64,000 bases of DNA. Origin: Plumapathes pennacea. Lineage: Eukaryota > Cnidaria > Anthozoa > Antipatharia > Myriopathidae. The stretch covers positions 7,562,001 through 7,626,000 of the forward strand of contig OZ038471.1 of NCBI GenBank assembly GCA_964036295.1, written 5' to 3'. The notes under the pieces were generated by a model. That model was not told the DNA's origin. It did no database searches and was given only the letters and a program-made list of their open reading frames with translations. The translations under genes and the position numbers were made by a program. The first letter of the stretch is position 1; each line of letters opens with the position of its first letter. Below are positions 22,195-33,049 of this stretch, piece by piece.

Positions 22195-22840
22195 AGAGTA
22201 TTCTGCGTTTAAAACACAAGTTTTCGTAAAATCTTGCAATGTACACAAGTAGCGATTTATAAATATTCTGCACTCAAGATACAAGTCTTCTTAAAAATAC
22301 AATGCACATGAGTTGCGACGTATAAAGGTTTTGCGATCGAGATACAAATCTTCGTGAAATCCTACAATGTACACGGTCAGCGACGTTTAAATTTTCTGCG
22401 CTCAAAATACGACACGTAGCGTTCAAAATGCAAGTCTTCGGAAAATCCTACAACGTACCCGATTAGCGACGAAAAAATATTCTGCGCTCAGAATACGATA
22501 CGTAAAATCCTACAAAGCACGCGACTAGCGACGTACGAGTATTCTGCGTTGAAAATGTAAGTCTGTAAAGTCCTACAATGCACACGATAAGCAATGTATA
22601 AATAGACTTCGCTCGAGATAGAAGTCCTACACGGCTAGCGACGTACGAGTATTCTGCGTTTAAATCGTAAATTCCTACATGACTAGCGACGTACGAGTCT
22701 GCAGCGCTCAAGATACAAATAATCGTAAAAACCTGCAATGTACACAAGTAGCGATGTATAAATATTTTGCGATTAAGATACAAGTCTTCTGCGTACAAGA
22801 TACAAGTCTTCGTAAAGTCTTACAATGCACACGAACATAA
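22195..22840 (-). repeat. Minisatellite array B, inverse of array A
   Basis: Units such as TTCTGCACTCAAGATACAAG, GTCTTC and ACAATGTACACAAGTAGCGA are the reverse complement of the 18405-19510 unit. About eight degenerate units are present. With array A it forms a long, imperfect inverted repeat around 2.7 kb of cassette DNA. Confidence 0.8.
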
Positions 22841-23592
22841 AGCTTTCACTGGTACAAACCAAAACTCCAAAGGAATTCAAAAAGACGGGTTTGAAGAGAA
22901 CCTATCCGTTTTAATTCAAGCACAAATTTTATCAATGAAAAAGTCGGGTTTTACCAGGTTGAAAATATGCGCGCAAAAATATCGAACATGTCACTATTTC
23001 TGGAAAGCTCATTCTAATAAAAACAAAAACAAAATTAGCTAACCTGTCTCCATACAGTTCCAATGACCAAGAATACAACGACTTGAATTATTCTTCAACG
23101 TTCATGTCTGAGGTCACAGAAAGACGACTTTCCAGCAACAAAAGTCCTTGTGAAATTGCCAACCGAGTCCAAATAGGGAAGCGTGAAGTCTAAGAGTTCC
23201 ACAAAGATACCACCAGTGTTTTTGGGACTTCTAACTTGATCTCTGGAGAAAAAAAAATATCGTCACTAAAATGCAATCCAGTTGAAACAAACAGACGAAG
23301 AAAATATGCAAGGGACACCAACGCTTTTCATAAAAACCACCCGAGTCCAACCACGAATCTCACTGTTGTTTGTAGACGTCGAACTCTATTCTTGTCGAAC
23401 CAATAGAAGCTTTAACCTAAAGTTACACTATTTCATTGGTAATAAAAATAACACACGAACGAAAACAGGACCGAGCTCTTCTGAATTTAGTTCGATCGAA
23501 GAAGACTACATTCAAACGCGAATTTCTCGCAAAGTGTTCATTGACACGTATTTCGTTTGTGTACTGCACAAGTTGAAGCAATTACCACTCAC

Positions 23593-23836
23593 CAAAAAGG
23601 CAGACCTTCCATGAACTCCTCTGGTTTGAACTGTTCGTCAATAAAGCTCTGCGGAAACGAAGAACACGTGTTGTTACTAACGGTCTTCAGGCGATGATAA
23701 ATACAAGACCCAGGAGGCTGTTTGGCAAGAAATACTTTCACGAGGCATAGAGCAGTTTGACTTTAGCTTAGGAACAGCAACATTTATCCATAAACCAAGC
23801 AATACTCACCGAAAAACCTAAACTTTCGTTCGACAT
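23593..23836 (-). CDS. Candidate 5' exons of a small or split gene
   Basis: Exon 23836-23810 encodes MSNESLGFS (ATG, donor GTGAGT). Exon 23648-23593 follows TTTCCGCAG in phase 0 with SFIDEQFKPEEFMEGLPF and ends in donor GTGAGT. The next open stretch downstream (23242-23095), after a TTTTCTCCAG acceptor, encodes DQVRSPKNTGGIFVELLDF but joins out of phase, giving TGA at the junction. The true third exon is thus unknown, or the product is only 27 residues. No family assigned. Confidence 0.35.
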
Positions 23837-24139
23837 GTCCGCTCAGCTCAGATTCAAATTGATGAATAAAAATGCAAATTCGTGAGTTGGCGCGCGTGCA
23901 CATGGAATGTAAAATCCTTACATTCGAGTGGCATAGATTAGCATAGCACTGCCAGGCAGTTCTTTGGCATAACATTATTTTGCATTACACAACGACACTG
24001 CACGCGACAGACCAAAAGGAGAGCATATCCGCCTCGGAAGGGTTCGCCGCTTCTCTTTCTCAGCCGTACTACACGTGCCAGTCGCACCCATACCCTGCTC
24101 CTACTCAAATAGTGCCACACCCTGAGTTTTACGATTCTC

Positions 24140-26480
24140 TGACTATCTTTTTGCAGTGCCTTACAGGAAGGTTGCACCTGTTTCTGATACAAACTAGGAA
24201 AGACTTCACGTTTAAAATGGTCGCATTTTGGTCAGGATATGGCCAGATTTTCGCAGCTTCATACGAAGTCCTTGTAACTCAGACTATGCACAAACATATT
24301 GAAGTCATCACTATGGATCGCTGTCGAACGCAGACTTTCACGGAAGAGCAACACTAAGATGCTCAATGAATGAAAAGAACTGCATGTACCAATATAACAA
24401 TTGTTCGGGACTGTCAGATAAATGTATGGTGACTACTTATTGTTGTGATACCTTGGCCAAAATTCATCCATTTTGTACGCCGATTCCTATGTGTAGGCTG
24501 GCAAAAAATCCCCCCCCCCCCCCCGAAAAAGTGGTCAGGCGGCACATCAGGGTGACAGACGGTCACATCAGGTTGAGTAATCCTGGTCTTAGTCTTTACT
24601 TGCCGAAGGCGGACCAAGTATTAAAATGAAAAGATTTTTTTTATTGGGATCGAGAATTGGCTAACGCTGATTGGTTGGGCCGCTGGTCAGTGATGTCATT
24701 TTTTTCCATGAATACTGTCATGAGTTAGAAATATTAATGATGTATTGAAATCAGTGAAACAATATGAAATAGAATTGCACAACTTCGCAATGTAGAGAAA
24801 TGTACGATGAAACAAATGCTCAGAACTTTGAGAACGTGAAGATACAATCTGAATGAAGGAGCTGGAGAATCCCAGTGAGTGACGACACGCGGTAAGCAAC
24901 TTTGCCGCTCGGTCGGATAGACTTCACAGATTTTGTCCAACCGTTTAACTTGGAAGTACTTTGTCTTCTTTTACTCTGCATTGTTTGCATATCATGCACA
25001 GCTTAACTTTGACACCTACATATTTATCAGAGGCCATGATACTCCAGCCTGGGCTGCATCCAAACTAAATACGTGCGTAAAGAGAACTGTGCCGTTCTTC
25101 TTTTGGCTGAGTTTCAAGTTGAATAAATTTAATATCTACAAGGTCTACAAGAAACATCAAGAAGTAACGCAGACTTTCAGGGAAAACCAACACTGAGATG
25201 CGCAATAAATGAAAAACGTTTTGCCCTTGATACTATCGTACAAATTAAAGGAAAAACGCATATACCAATGTATCATTAGTACGCAGTATCGGGACTGTTA
25301 GGAAAATGTATGGGGCTACTTACTGCTACGTTATCTTGGGTAACACTCAACCATTTTATACCCCGACTAGTTCCTGGTGTCCCTACTTAGGCTTGCCAAA
25401 ATCCCTAAAAATATCCGGGTCAAGGGCCCTCCTAAACTCTAGAACAGTACAGAATTCCTGCTGAGGGATGATTTTTTGCTAAAGCAACGGGTGATTTTAG
25501 AGCCGTTTTGAAGTCATTTAAAACTGGCATTGTTCAACAAACTCACCTGATTTTTGCAGTTCTCTCACCACCTTTTCGGCATTGTCTCATACAGTGAAGA
25601 TGTGTCTGTTGCTGATACACACTAGGAAAGATTTCGCATTTAAAATGTTAAATTTCGGCCAAGATATAACCAGATTTTATCCACCCCAGAAAAGTCCTGA
25701 AAACCTAGATTAGAACCTAATATGTTATGATATGCCTGTATATGAATATGCGTACAATATGTATACACTTTTTTAAATTTGCACGGAAGCCATAAATGCA
25801 CCTAGACATAATAACTTCTCAATCTCTTCTTCACCATTGGTATGAGCAGTAAGTCTGTAAACGCCTCAATAGTCACTAATAACTTTTCAATCTATTCTCT
25901 TCATAAATGCTAAGGCTCACAAATTTAATGAGGCGTCTGAAATATGAGAAAATGTCAAATCAAGGGTGGAGTCCCCCGGGGGGGGGGGGGGGGGGGGAAC
26001 CACAGAAAAACCACATGCAGTAATTCCGCAACACCATTTTTGCGAATCCCTCAATTGAATTTACAGCTTACCCCTATCATACAATTTTCCCTTCACCAGC
26101 CACTCTTTCGACCAATAAAAATACCAAAAAGCATTGTTTGCTATACCCTTTCTATATAACTGAGGCTTGAAAAGGGACCTCTTTCAGGCCAAGCCTCCCA
26201 CAACTATAGTCAATAACAGGAAATTTTAGCCAAGATATAGCTCCAAGTTTTATCTGCCACAAAAAAAAACATCCTTATAACTCAGATTATGCCTTGAAAT
26301 GTCAAAGTCTGCAAGTTCACCAGTGTGTAGCACTGTCACAGAAAATCACAAGAATACAGGGAAAACCAGCACTGAGATACCCAATGAATGACAGAAGTTT
26401 TGCACTTAATACTATTGTACAAGAAAATGCATGTACCAATAAGCATCTGAGAGAAACATGGTATCTTAAGTTACATGAAA
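24140..26480 (+). repeat. Interspersed repeat family R1, forward copies
   Basis: Related stretches at about 24140-24490, 25130-25380, 25590-25720 and 26195-26470 share GATACAAACTAGGAAAGA (and GATACACACTAGGAAAGA), TTTAAAATG, ATATGGCCAGATTTT or ATATAACCAGATTTT, AACTCAGA, and AACACTGAGATGC...AATGAATGA. No intact coding sequence. Copies are diverged, so the element is old. Confidence 0.65.
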
Positions 26481-27139
26481 AAAATGTCACTTTTGAGTAC
26501 CTCTTATAAAATCACTAATATTAAAAAATCTATAAAAATGAGCAGAACCAGTTGTGGTATTTTATAAATCTATAAACTGTAAACCATTAAATACTTGAAG
26601 GATAAACGAGACAGTACAAACAGCGAAAATATTGACATCTCTATTCGATGGTAACGACTATGTTACAAAATTGTGAGACACGTATATATCAGTCCTGAAT
26701 GCTTCAGCAAATAGAATATTCAGCAGTGATTTTCAAGCTTGAAACAAACTATTGCCATACAAGCCCAGCAGGGAAAATACAAACTACCTCTTATCCACAG
26801 AATGAAAAAAGGAATTGATGATGTTTCCATGAAAATTTGTCGGTAAGACAGGGGTTTTTCGCCTACTCTTGGTGACTTGATGGTCCATAGTTCAAGATTA
26901 TTGGTGCTTTGCCTCCGGCAACTTTTACTAATTTACTCGCTATAGTGCAGAGCTTTCTTAAGAGAGTAGAAACCTAAAAAACATCAGAAAAAATTTCTTT
27001 CGGTACCAAAGTTGTGAGACAGTGATTGGCCACTTTAGCTGAGAATGAGCCTGGTGTGAAACCTCACACTAAATTTATGAGCCCTGGCATTTATTAAAAG
27101 AAAAGATTAAAAAGTCGTTATTGACTATAGTTAAAAGTA

Positions 27140-28150
27140 TTTAGTACAGTACTGCACTTGAAATCTTTCCTAGTGCGTGAAAGTACAATAATTATAACAG
27201 ATGCATCTTCACTAAGAGACACCGTGAATACCAACTGGTCAGACAACTGCAAAAATCAGGTGAGTTTGTTGAAACAATGTCATTTAGAGTGGACCTTCGG
27301 ACAGCTCTACAGTAAAATCACCCCTCAGCACAAATTTACTATTTTCTAGAGGTTTGGAGGGCAATTGACCCATACAGTATATTTTGGGGGATTTTGGCTA
27401 TCCTAAACAGGGTCAACAGGAACTAATCAGCATAAAAACTGAGCCACATCCCACAAGCCTTACGATTTTACAGCTTGTTACCTCAATGTGGGAACCCGAG
27501 CCCATGTATAGCTATACCATGCTGACGAGGCCTAATAAGGCCAAAACAGCTGTCCATGGCTGCTAATACTTGGGCTCAGAAAAAAAAAATTTTTTTGGTA
27601 GATCAAGGGGTAATGCTTGCTACCACTGTGGCCTTTGTGCCCTATTCTGTGGCTTCAGCTTACCAGCACATTGTGCAGTTCTGATTAGCATAAAAACTGG
27701 TTGAATTTCAGTAATGATATTGACAACAAATACTGTACGATAGTGTATCAAGCACAAAACTCCTGTCATTTCATTGAGCATTTCATTGTTGGTTTCCCTG
27801 AAAGTCTGCATTCTTGAAGTTTTATTTAGACAGTGCTGCACATGATCTGAGTTATAAAGACTTTGCTTGGGGCTGATAAAATCTGGCTATAATATATTGG
27901 CTGAAATGTAACATTAGTTGCGAAATCTTTTCTAGTATGTGTCAGCAACAGACGCATCTTCACTGTGCGACACTGTGTAATAGAGGGTGGGAGAACTGCA
28001 AAATACAGGTGAGTTTGTTGATGAAATAGTGTCATTTTCAAGGGCCCTGAAAATGGTTCTAAAATCACTGATTTTCTAAACAAAAAATCACTCCTCAGCA
28101 TGAATGTGTCAATTTCTAGAATTTAGGAGGGCGGTTGGCCTATATATGTT
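27140..28150 (-). repeat. Interspersed repeat family R1, reverse copies
   Basis: The same family in reverse orientation at about 27140-27440 and 27700-28150 (GAAATCTTTCCTAGTGCGTG; TGCGAAATCTTTTCTAGTAT; AACTGCAAAATACAGGTGAG). Forward and reverse copies make 24-28 kb a patchwork of inverted repeats. Confidence 0.6.
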
Positions 28151-28159
28151 TAGGGATTT

Positions 28160-29469
28160 GGCCAGTCTAAACAGGGCCACCAGGAAGTAATTGGCATAAA
28201 AATTTCAGCCATGATATCTGACAACTAATTGATTCCCCATAAATGTACATGCACATTTACCTTACAACTCAGATACTGCATACTGATGATATCTAATTAC
28301 AAATCAAAACAAATCATTACAAATTTCGAAAAATGGAAGTGATTTTGAGAACATAGAACCGCTTTCAATTAACGGTCAAAAATCGAAACCAGAATAAGTA
28401 CACCAAGTCTATTCTGTCCAAATCAGTTTTAAACAATCAAATACCAAAGGAAATCATGTTTGGTTTTCCTTTGAAAGAGAAACCATTACAAGACTTTTGA
28501 AATACATACATTAGTCTTATTTTTCTTCAGCCATTTACAAGAAAATATAGCAAGGATCTTGCAGGATAGAAAACATAACATAATCCTAGATACTGGTAGG
28601 ATCTGGTTAAGATCCTCTTAGATCTTCATAGGATAAATACAACAAGATCCTGGCAGGATCATCCTTGGATAAACATACTGTAGCTAGATCCTGTTAAGAT
28701 CCTTATGGGATCTTGTTGAATGCGAGTGCTCGCTATAACAGGACTGCTTCCTGCAGAAGATGTGGCTCATTAGGCTTGGCATGATATCAGCCTATATGAA
28801 AAAAGTAAGCCTTACTTTTATACCCAGCATTAATGCTAAATTCTGGTCGGGCAAGTAAATTTCCCGATGGTAAATTGCAATGGTTGCCTGACCGGGCAAC
28901 AAAGAAAGGATGAAACAATTACTGGACATTGCTTGAAATCAATCTGCAGTCCGTGAATGTCACATTCTGTATCTGAAAGACTCTCTCTCTCTCAGTTATT
29001 CCAGTAAATGTCAACGGTAGCAAAAATTAGTATAACTAAAACATGGTTTTATCCTTCCGCACACCAATCGCACCAGTTGTCGAAATCACATTAACGAAGC
29101 CCAACACTCTGTTAATGTTTTGACCAGTTCGTAAATCAGTACGAAGATGGTCGTCAAAATATCAGAAAAATGCCTGGGATTACCAGCAATTTTTCAGGCT
29201 ACTTTAAAGCGCACAACATATTTTCTCTGGGATTTGAAAATCTAAGCGGCAAGAATTGTAATACATGCTTCCCTTCCTGTGGACTTCAGAAGCAATATAA
29301 GGATTGTTCAGATACAAAACTGTTCAGACACAAAACTGTGCCTGATACACAGCCCGATATTACATATTTGTACCCAACATTGTGCACATAGCTGTCTGTT
29401 CTCAATTAGCTTATAGTGATAGGTGTCCCATACTGAATGACTATTGTAAATTATATTATTATATAATAG
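28160..29469. other. Non-coding; GATCCTG short repeats
   Basis: No gene. Between 28555 and 28720 the words GATCCTG, AGGATC and AAGATCCT recur about ten times on both strands in quasi-palindromic pairs (GATCCTGGCAGGATC). A (CT)n run lies at 28980-28994. Confidence 0.5.
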
Positions 29470-29592
29470 AGCACTTGCACGGTGGCCATGTTGGATGGCA
29501 GGAACAATAAAATATTTTTTCTCTATAACAATAGCATTTTTTTCCCAGAGGAATTGAATTCTATTGTTCCTGCCATTCAACATGGCCACAGT
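29470..29592. mobile_element. Short hairpin element, GGCCATGTTG ends
   Basis: GGCCATGTTGGATGGCAGGA, ACAATA at the left is mirrored by TATTGTTCCTGCCATTCAAC, ATGGCC on the right with about 65 bp between. It could form a cruciform or hairpin RNA and probably derives from a DNA transposon. Confidence 0.8.
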
Positions 29593-30315
29593 ACAAACTC
29601 TCTATGCATTATACTTTCTCACTTATTTATTTTAAATACATATTATTTATTATCTCCAATATTTTTAATTCTTGCATACTGTGATAAGAATTTTTTAATT
29701 CCTAAATACTGTATTTTGACTTTAAGTAACACTTGCTGCGACTTTTGTGACTGATATCTTCTGATTATTTTTATTAAATTCTATCAATTGGCATGAGGTC
29801 TTAATATTGTTTGTCATCCAGTAAATGGTTATACTTTATTTACTTTTTTCATTATTAGTATTATTTTATCATCTTCACTTTTTTGGAGATATTAGCTGCT
29901 TGCTACTCTGTAAATCCAAATTCATCAGGGGTAAGGAAATTTCGCAATGGAAATCTTCAGGGGTAGGGAATTTTGACTGAGATTTCTTCAGGGGTCAAGT
30001 GTAAAAAATGAAATTCTTCAGGAGTAAACACGAATTTCTGCAGGCGGTCTGGTTTAGGACAGGAATTCCTCAGGGGTATAGTAAAACCCTGGTCCTCGAT
30101 AAGGGGGGGTACGGATATTAAATGGAATAGCCCAATATGTGTGTGGCCCGTTTGGCCTGACTTATTTAAAACCCGACTTCACTCAAATAAACTATTACTA
30201 ACAACTGCAACTATGTGCATGTACTGTATGTAACTATACGTATAACATGCAGGATTTGCAATAGATTACATTCACCAAGAGTGATCAAAGAATACGTCAA
30301 ACAACGACAACTCAC

Positions 30316-30530
30316 CATTCATTTCCTGCAATGCTGTTGTGATGGATTTGCAACGATACTTTTTCGCTGTTAGTATGGTCGTCCTCTTTGTTTCAGCTAC
30401 TGCCGACAGCGTGACGCTTTCACCCAAGTATAATTCGACTCTCTGTTCATAGTTTTCGCGTAACAAAGCAGATTTTCGGCGAAATCTTGGCCTTCAATTC
30501 CATTCATAACAAACCGGCCGCCATTTTGTC
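30316..30530 (-). other. Candidate first exon or promoter region
   Basis: A CG-richer island on the - strand contains AAAATGGCGGCCGG (ATG followed by only six codons) and a second ATG opening 36 codons (MNGIEGQDFAENLLCYAKTM), and ends in a consensus donor (AATG|GTGAGT at 30316). It has first-exon character but no long ORF crosses the donor from an ATG. A non-coding exon or a uORF-bearing leader is possible. Confidence 0.3.
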
Positions 30531-30543
30531 AAGAGAGCCACAA

Positions 30544-30584
30544 TCTCGTCCCCAGGGCCATCCGCGTGATGGCCCTGGGACGAG
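30544..30584. repeat. Near-perfect hairpin CTCGTCCCAGGGCCATC
   Basis: CTCGTCCCCAGGGCCATC and GATGGCCCTGGGACGAG face each other across a 6-base loop (CGCGTG region). One unpaired C breaks a 17 bp GC-rich stem. Confidence 0.85.
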
Positions 30585-30836
30585 GTTGGGAAGTTTAAAA
30601 AAATCTCAATTATTCTCAAATTTCTTCCCAAATACGTGAAAGCACTTAGATCTGAAGAGATTTTAACTTTATCCGTAGTCAGTCACGGAACGGCAAGCAT
30701 AACGGAAGAAACTTGTTTTCTTTCGATGCTCAGTCTCGGGGTTTAGAAACTGCTAAACGAGGAGAAACGAACAAAGAATGAAAGCACCAGACTCAGACAT
30801 TGGACTTTTAGGAACGAAAGGAACAAAGTCATGTAG

Positions 30837-31181
30837 GAACTAAGAAGTGCCAAAAAGAAATACTTAGCAGACCAATCTGAGAAAGCACGAGACACCAAGA
30901 ACTTCTGTAAGCTATTAAAGAAAGCAGTATATTCCTGCAGTGATCCCCCGCCACTAACAATAAGAAGAGATGATGGGGATCTGGACACCAGTGACACGGA
31001 AAAGGCTGGTGATGATGATGAAAATGGTAATGATGATGATGATAGTGATGGTGATGACGATGATAATGAAAATGGTAATGATGATGATGATAGTAATGAT
31101 GTAGAATCTTTTCCACAAATTAATCATGAGCAAAGCCGCGATGTTAGAAATAATCTGGAGGACGGAGTGTTTTTGTCGTGA
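30837..31181 (+). mobile_element. LINE ORF scrap fused to a (GAT)n tract
   Basis: The frame encodes LRSAKKKYLADQSEKARDTK, FCKLLKKAVY and DDGDLDTSDTEKA, the linker found in CR1/RTE-like non-LTR elements between the endonuclease and reverse transcriptase (the pattern '...K..F...EKA..F'). At 31009 it passes in frame into GATGATGATAATGAAAATGG repeats (Asp/Asn/Glu-rich) and stops at TGA 31179. No reverse transcriptase follows. The repeat has replaced or expanded in the element. Confidence 0.55.
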
Positions 31182-31580
31182 GGTGCGTAATTGCTTGGGC
31201 ACTTTTTTGCCCAAGTTCCATTGATTTTTGAATCTTACAAATGGCGAGGACTCTCTTTCTGCGTTATAATGTGAGGTCTTCGGGTAAAATTCCATCCAAG
31301 GCTGGAATATATTTCCTTGTATGAAACTTGCGTGAAAGAGATGCCCTTTTTTGGCCATTTCACTATACATGAAGGGTGAAAGAGGTTCCTCTGCATGGGA
31401 CATACATGTTAGGTGCAGTGAGACGTCCTTCTTTGAGTTTCAGAAGAAGATCCGACTTGGATATTTCCATACACGAGACTTAGGTTAAGGGTCAGTTGAG
31501 ATGTCCCGTTCCCTGATCCACAGTATGTCCCTATATGAGACTTAAATGGAGGGATGATGCTTACAGCTGCCATAATGAAG

Positions 31581-31613
<33 letters not shown>

Positions 31614-33049
31614 GGGGGGTTATATAGAGCGGGCTTATTAGAGCCCGTACGGTATTTTACAAAGGTCCTATAAGGTGTCTTGTACTGAGTAATTAAGTGG
31701 CGGGCGTCATTGCACCGAGCTTTGCCTGACCCCTTACAGAATATAAATATATATCAATCTGAGTTATCAATTTTATTGAATAAACATCATATTCTCTGTG
31801 ACCAAATATAATGTAACGAAGTGTTTCCCTTTAGATTAAAGCATGATCTTTTAGATTTAGCTATATCAAATATTTCATTTTGGTTTTGATCTTGCAGAAA
31901 GTTCCTGTCAACTTTAGTGAGCCTCGGAAAGTCATTTCCAGCGGAATCGGATCCTGGTTCAGAATCCCCAAGGCAGTTTTTAAACAACAAGGTTACTAGG
32001 CTTTGTAGACTGAGGTCTATTTAACAGCTACACGGTTTTCTCTTCCCTGTTAAAAGTTCATAAGACATTACTAAGTCAAAAGGAATTGAGCTATTGTAAA
32101 ACTTCAGTTTAAGACAGGGTTTGGGATAAAAACGTCAAGACTAAAATGACAACGTTCCTGTGGTTCATAAGAAATGCAAATTAGCTCAAATGATCAGTTT
32201 TTCTCATTTGCACTGAGATCGACTCATTTGAAGAGCGACGTCTGACCAGGGCCCTACAGCGTCAATACCAACTTAGTATTTCTAAAGTTAACCTCTGACG
32301 TTCTCCAGAAATCTGAAACATTAAACTGAATGGTGAAATGGAAGCACTTGGATTTAATATGAAAAGCATATGATTTACTGGTCGATTCATAGCTCTCTTA
32401 TGAACCCGAAGCAACGCGGATTACACATAAGTTGCTAACTTCATAAGTCTACAGTATGCATTCTTCTTTTAGGTCAACTCTTTCCTGTGGTCTTGTTGTT
32501 GTTCGTCGATGGTTCCAGCAAACCAAGGGCCAGAAACCTCCCGGGTAAAACTGGAAACGACTCAACCTGCGTGATACAAAGTTAAAAGCACAATCAATCG
32601 ATACAGTCTGTGATAGAGTTAACGCAAAACTTAAAAAATATATATACACCTTTGCCTCCTTAGTGTCAATAATTATATACCTAAAACATTCTGCCGTTGC
32701 AGTATAAATGCATTAAAAATAATCGGCCATGGAGATCACAAAAAAAATCATCTGTTGTTAGTTCCTTTTAGAATTAAGCTCTTGTCAAACGGTCTCAACA
32801 CTGATTTGAATCCACATTCTCTCAGAGTCAAGTGAAGAGGCTTCGTCAGATGGTGGTACTTAAGTCTCTGGCCGTTGATGTCACTGGCCCGTTTTTAGTC
32901 TTATGGTTAATTGAGTGGGCTCGACCAACGACAAAACCTCTTCACTGGACTCTGAAGACTCTGAAGGGAGTCACAAAAGTCAGTCACTAAAAACAATATT
33001 GTAGTGACGTCACGTATACAGTAACGCAAATCACAGTGTCACGTACCTT
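31182..33049. other. Non-coding, includes poly(G)30
   Basis: No supported gene. A run of exactly 30 G lies at 31583-31612. Immediately left of the TPR-CHAT stop codon, the - strand reads TGA, AAG and then a consensus-like donor (GTACGTG at 33046-33040), so the 3' UTR may be spliced or an alternative last exon may exist between 32.4 and 33.0 kb. Confidence 0.4.

Noticed and set aside
23095-23242. Third exon of the MSNESLGFS gene
   Set aside because: It joins out of phase and produces TGA at the junction; kept only as a comment.
30954-31403. 149-codon - strand ORF rich in His/Ile/Thr
   Set aside because: Reads the complement of the (GAT)n tract; low complexity and no start or splice context.
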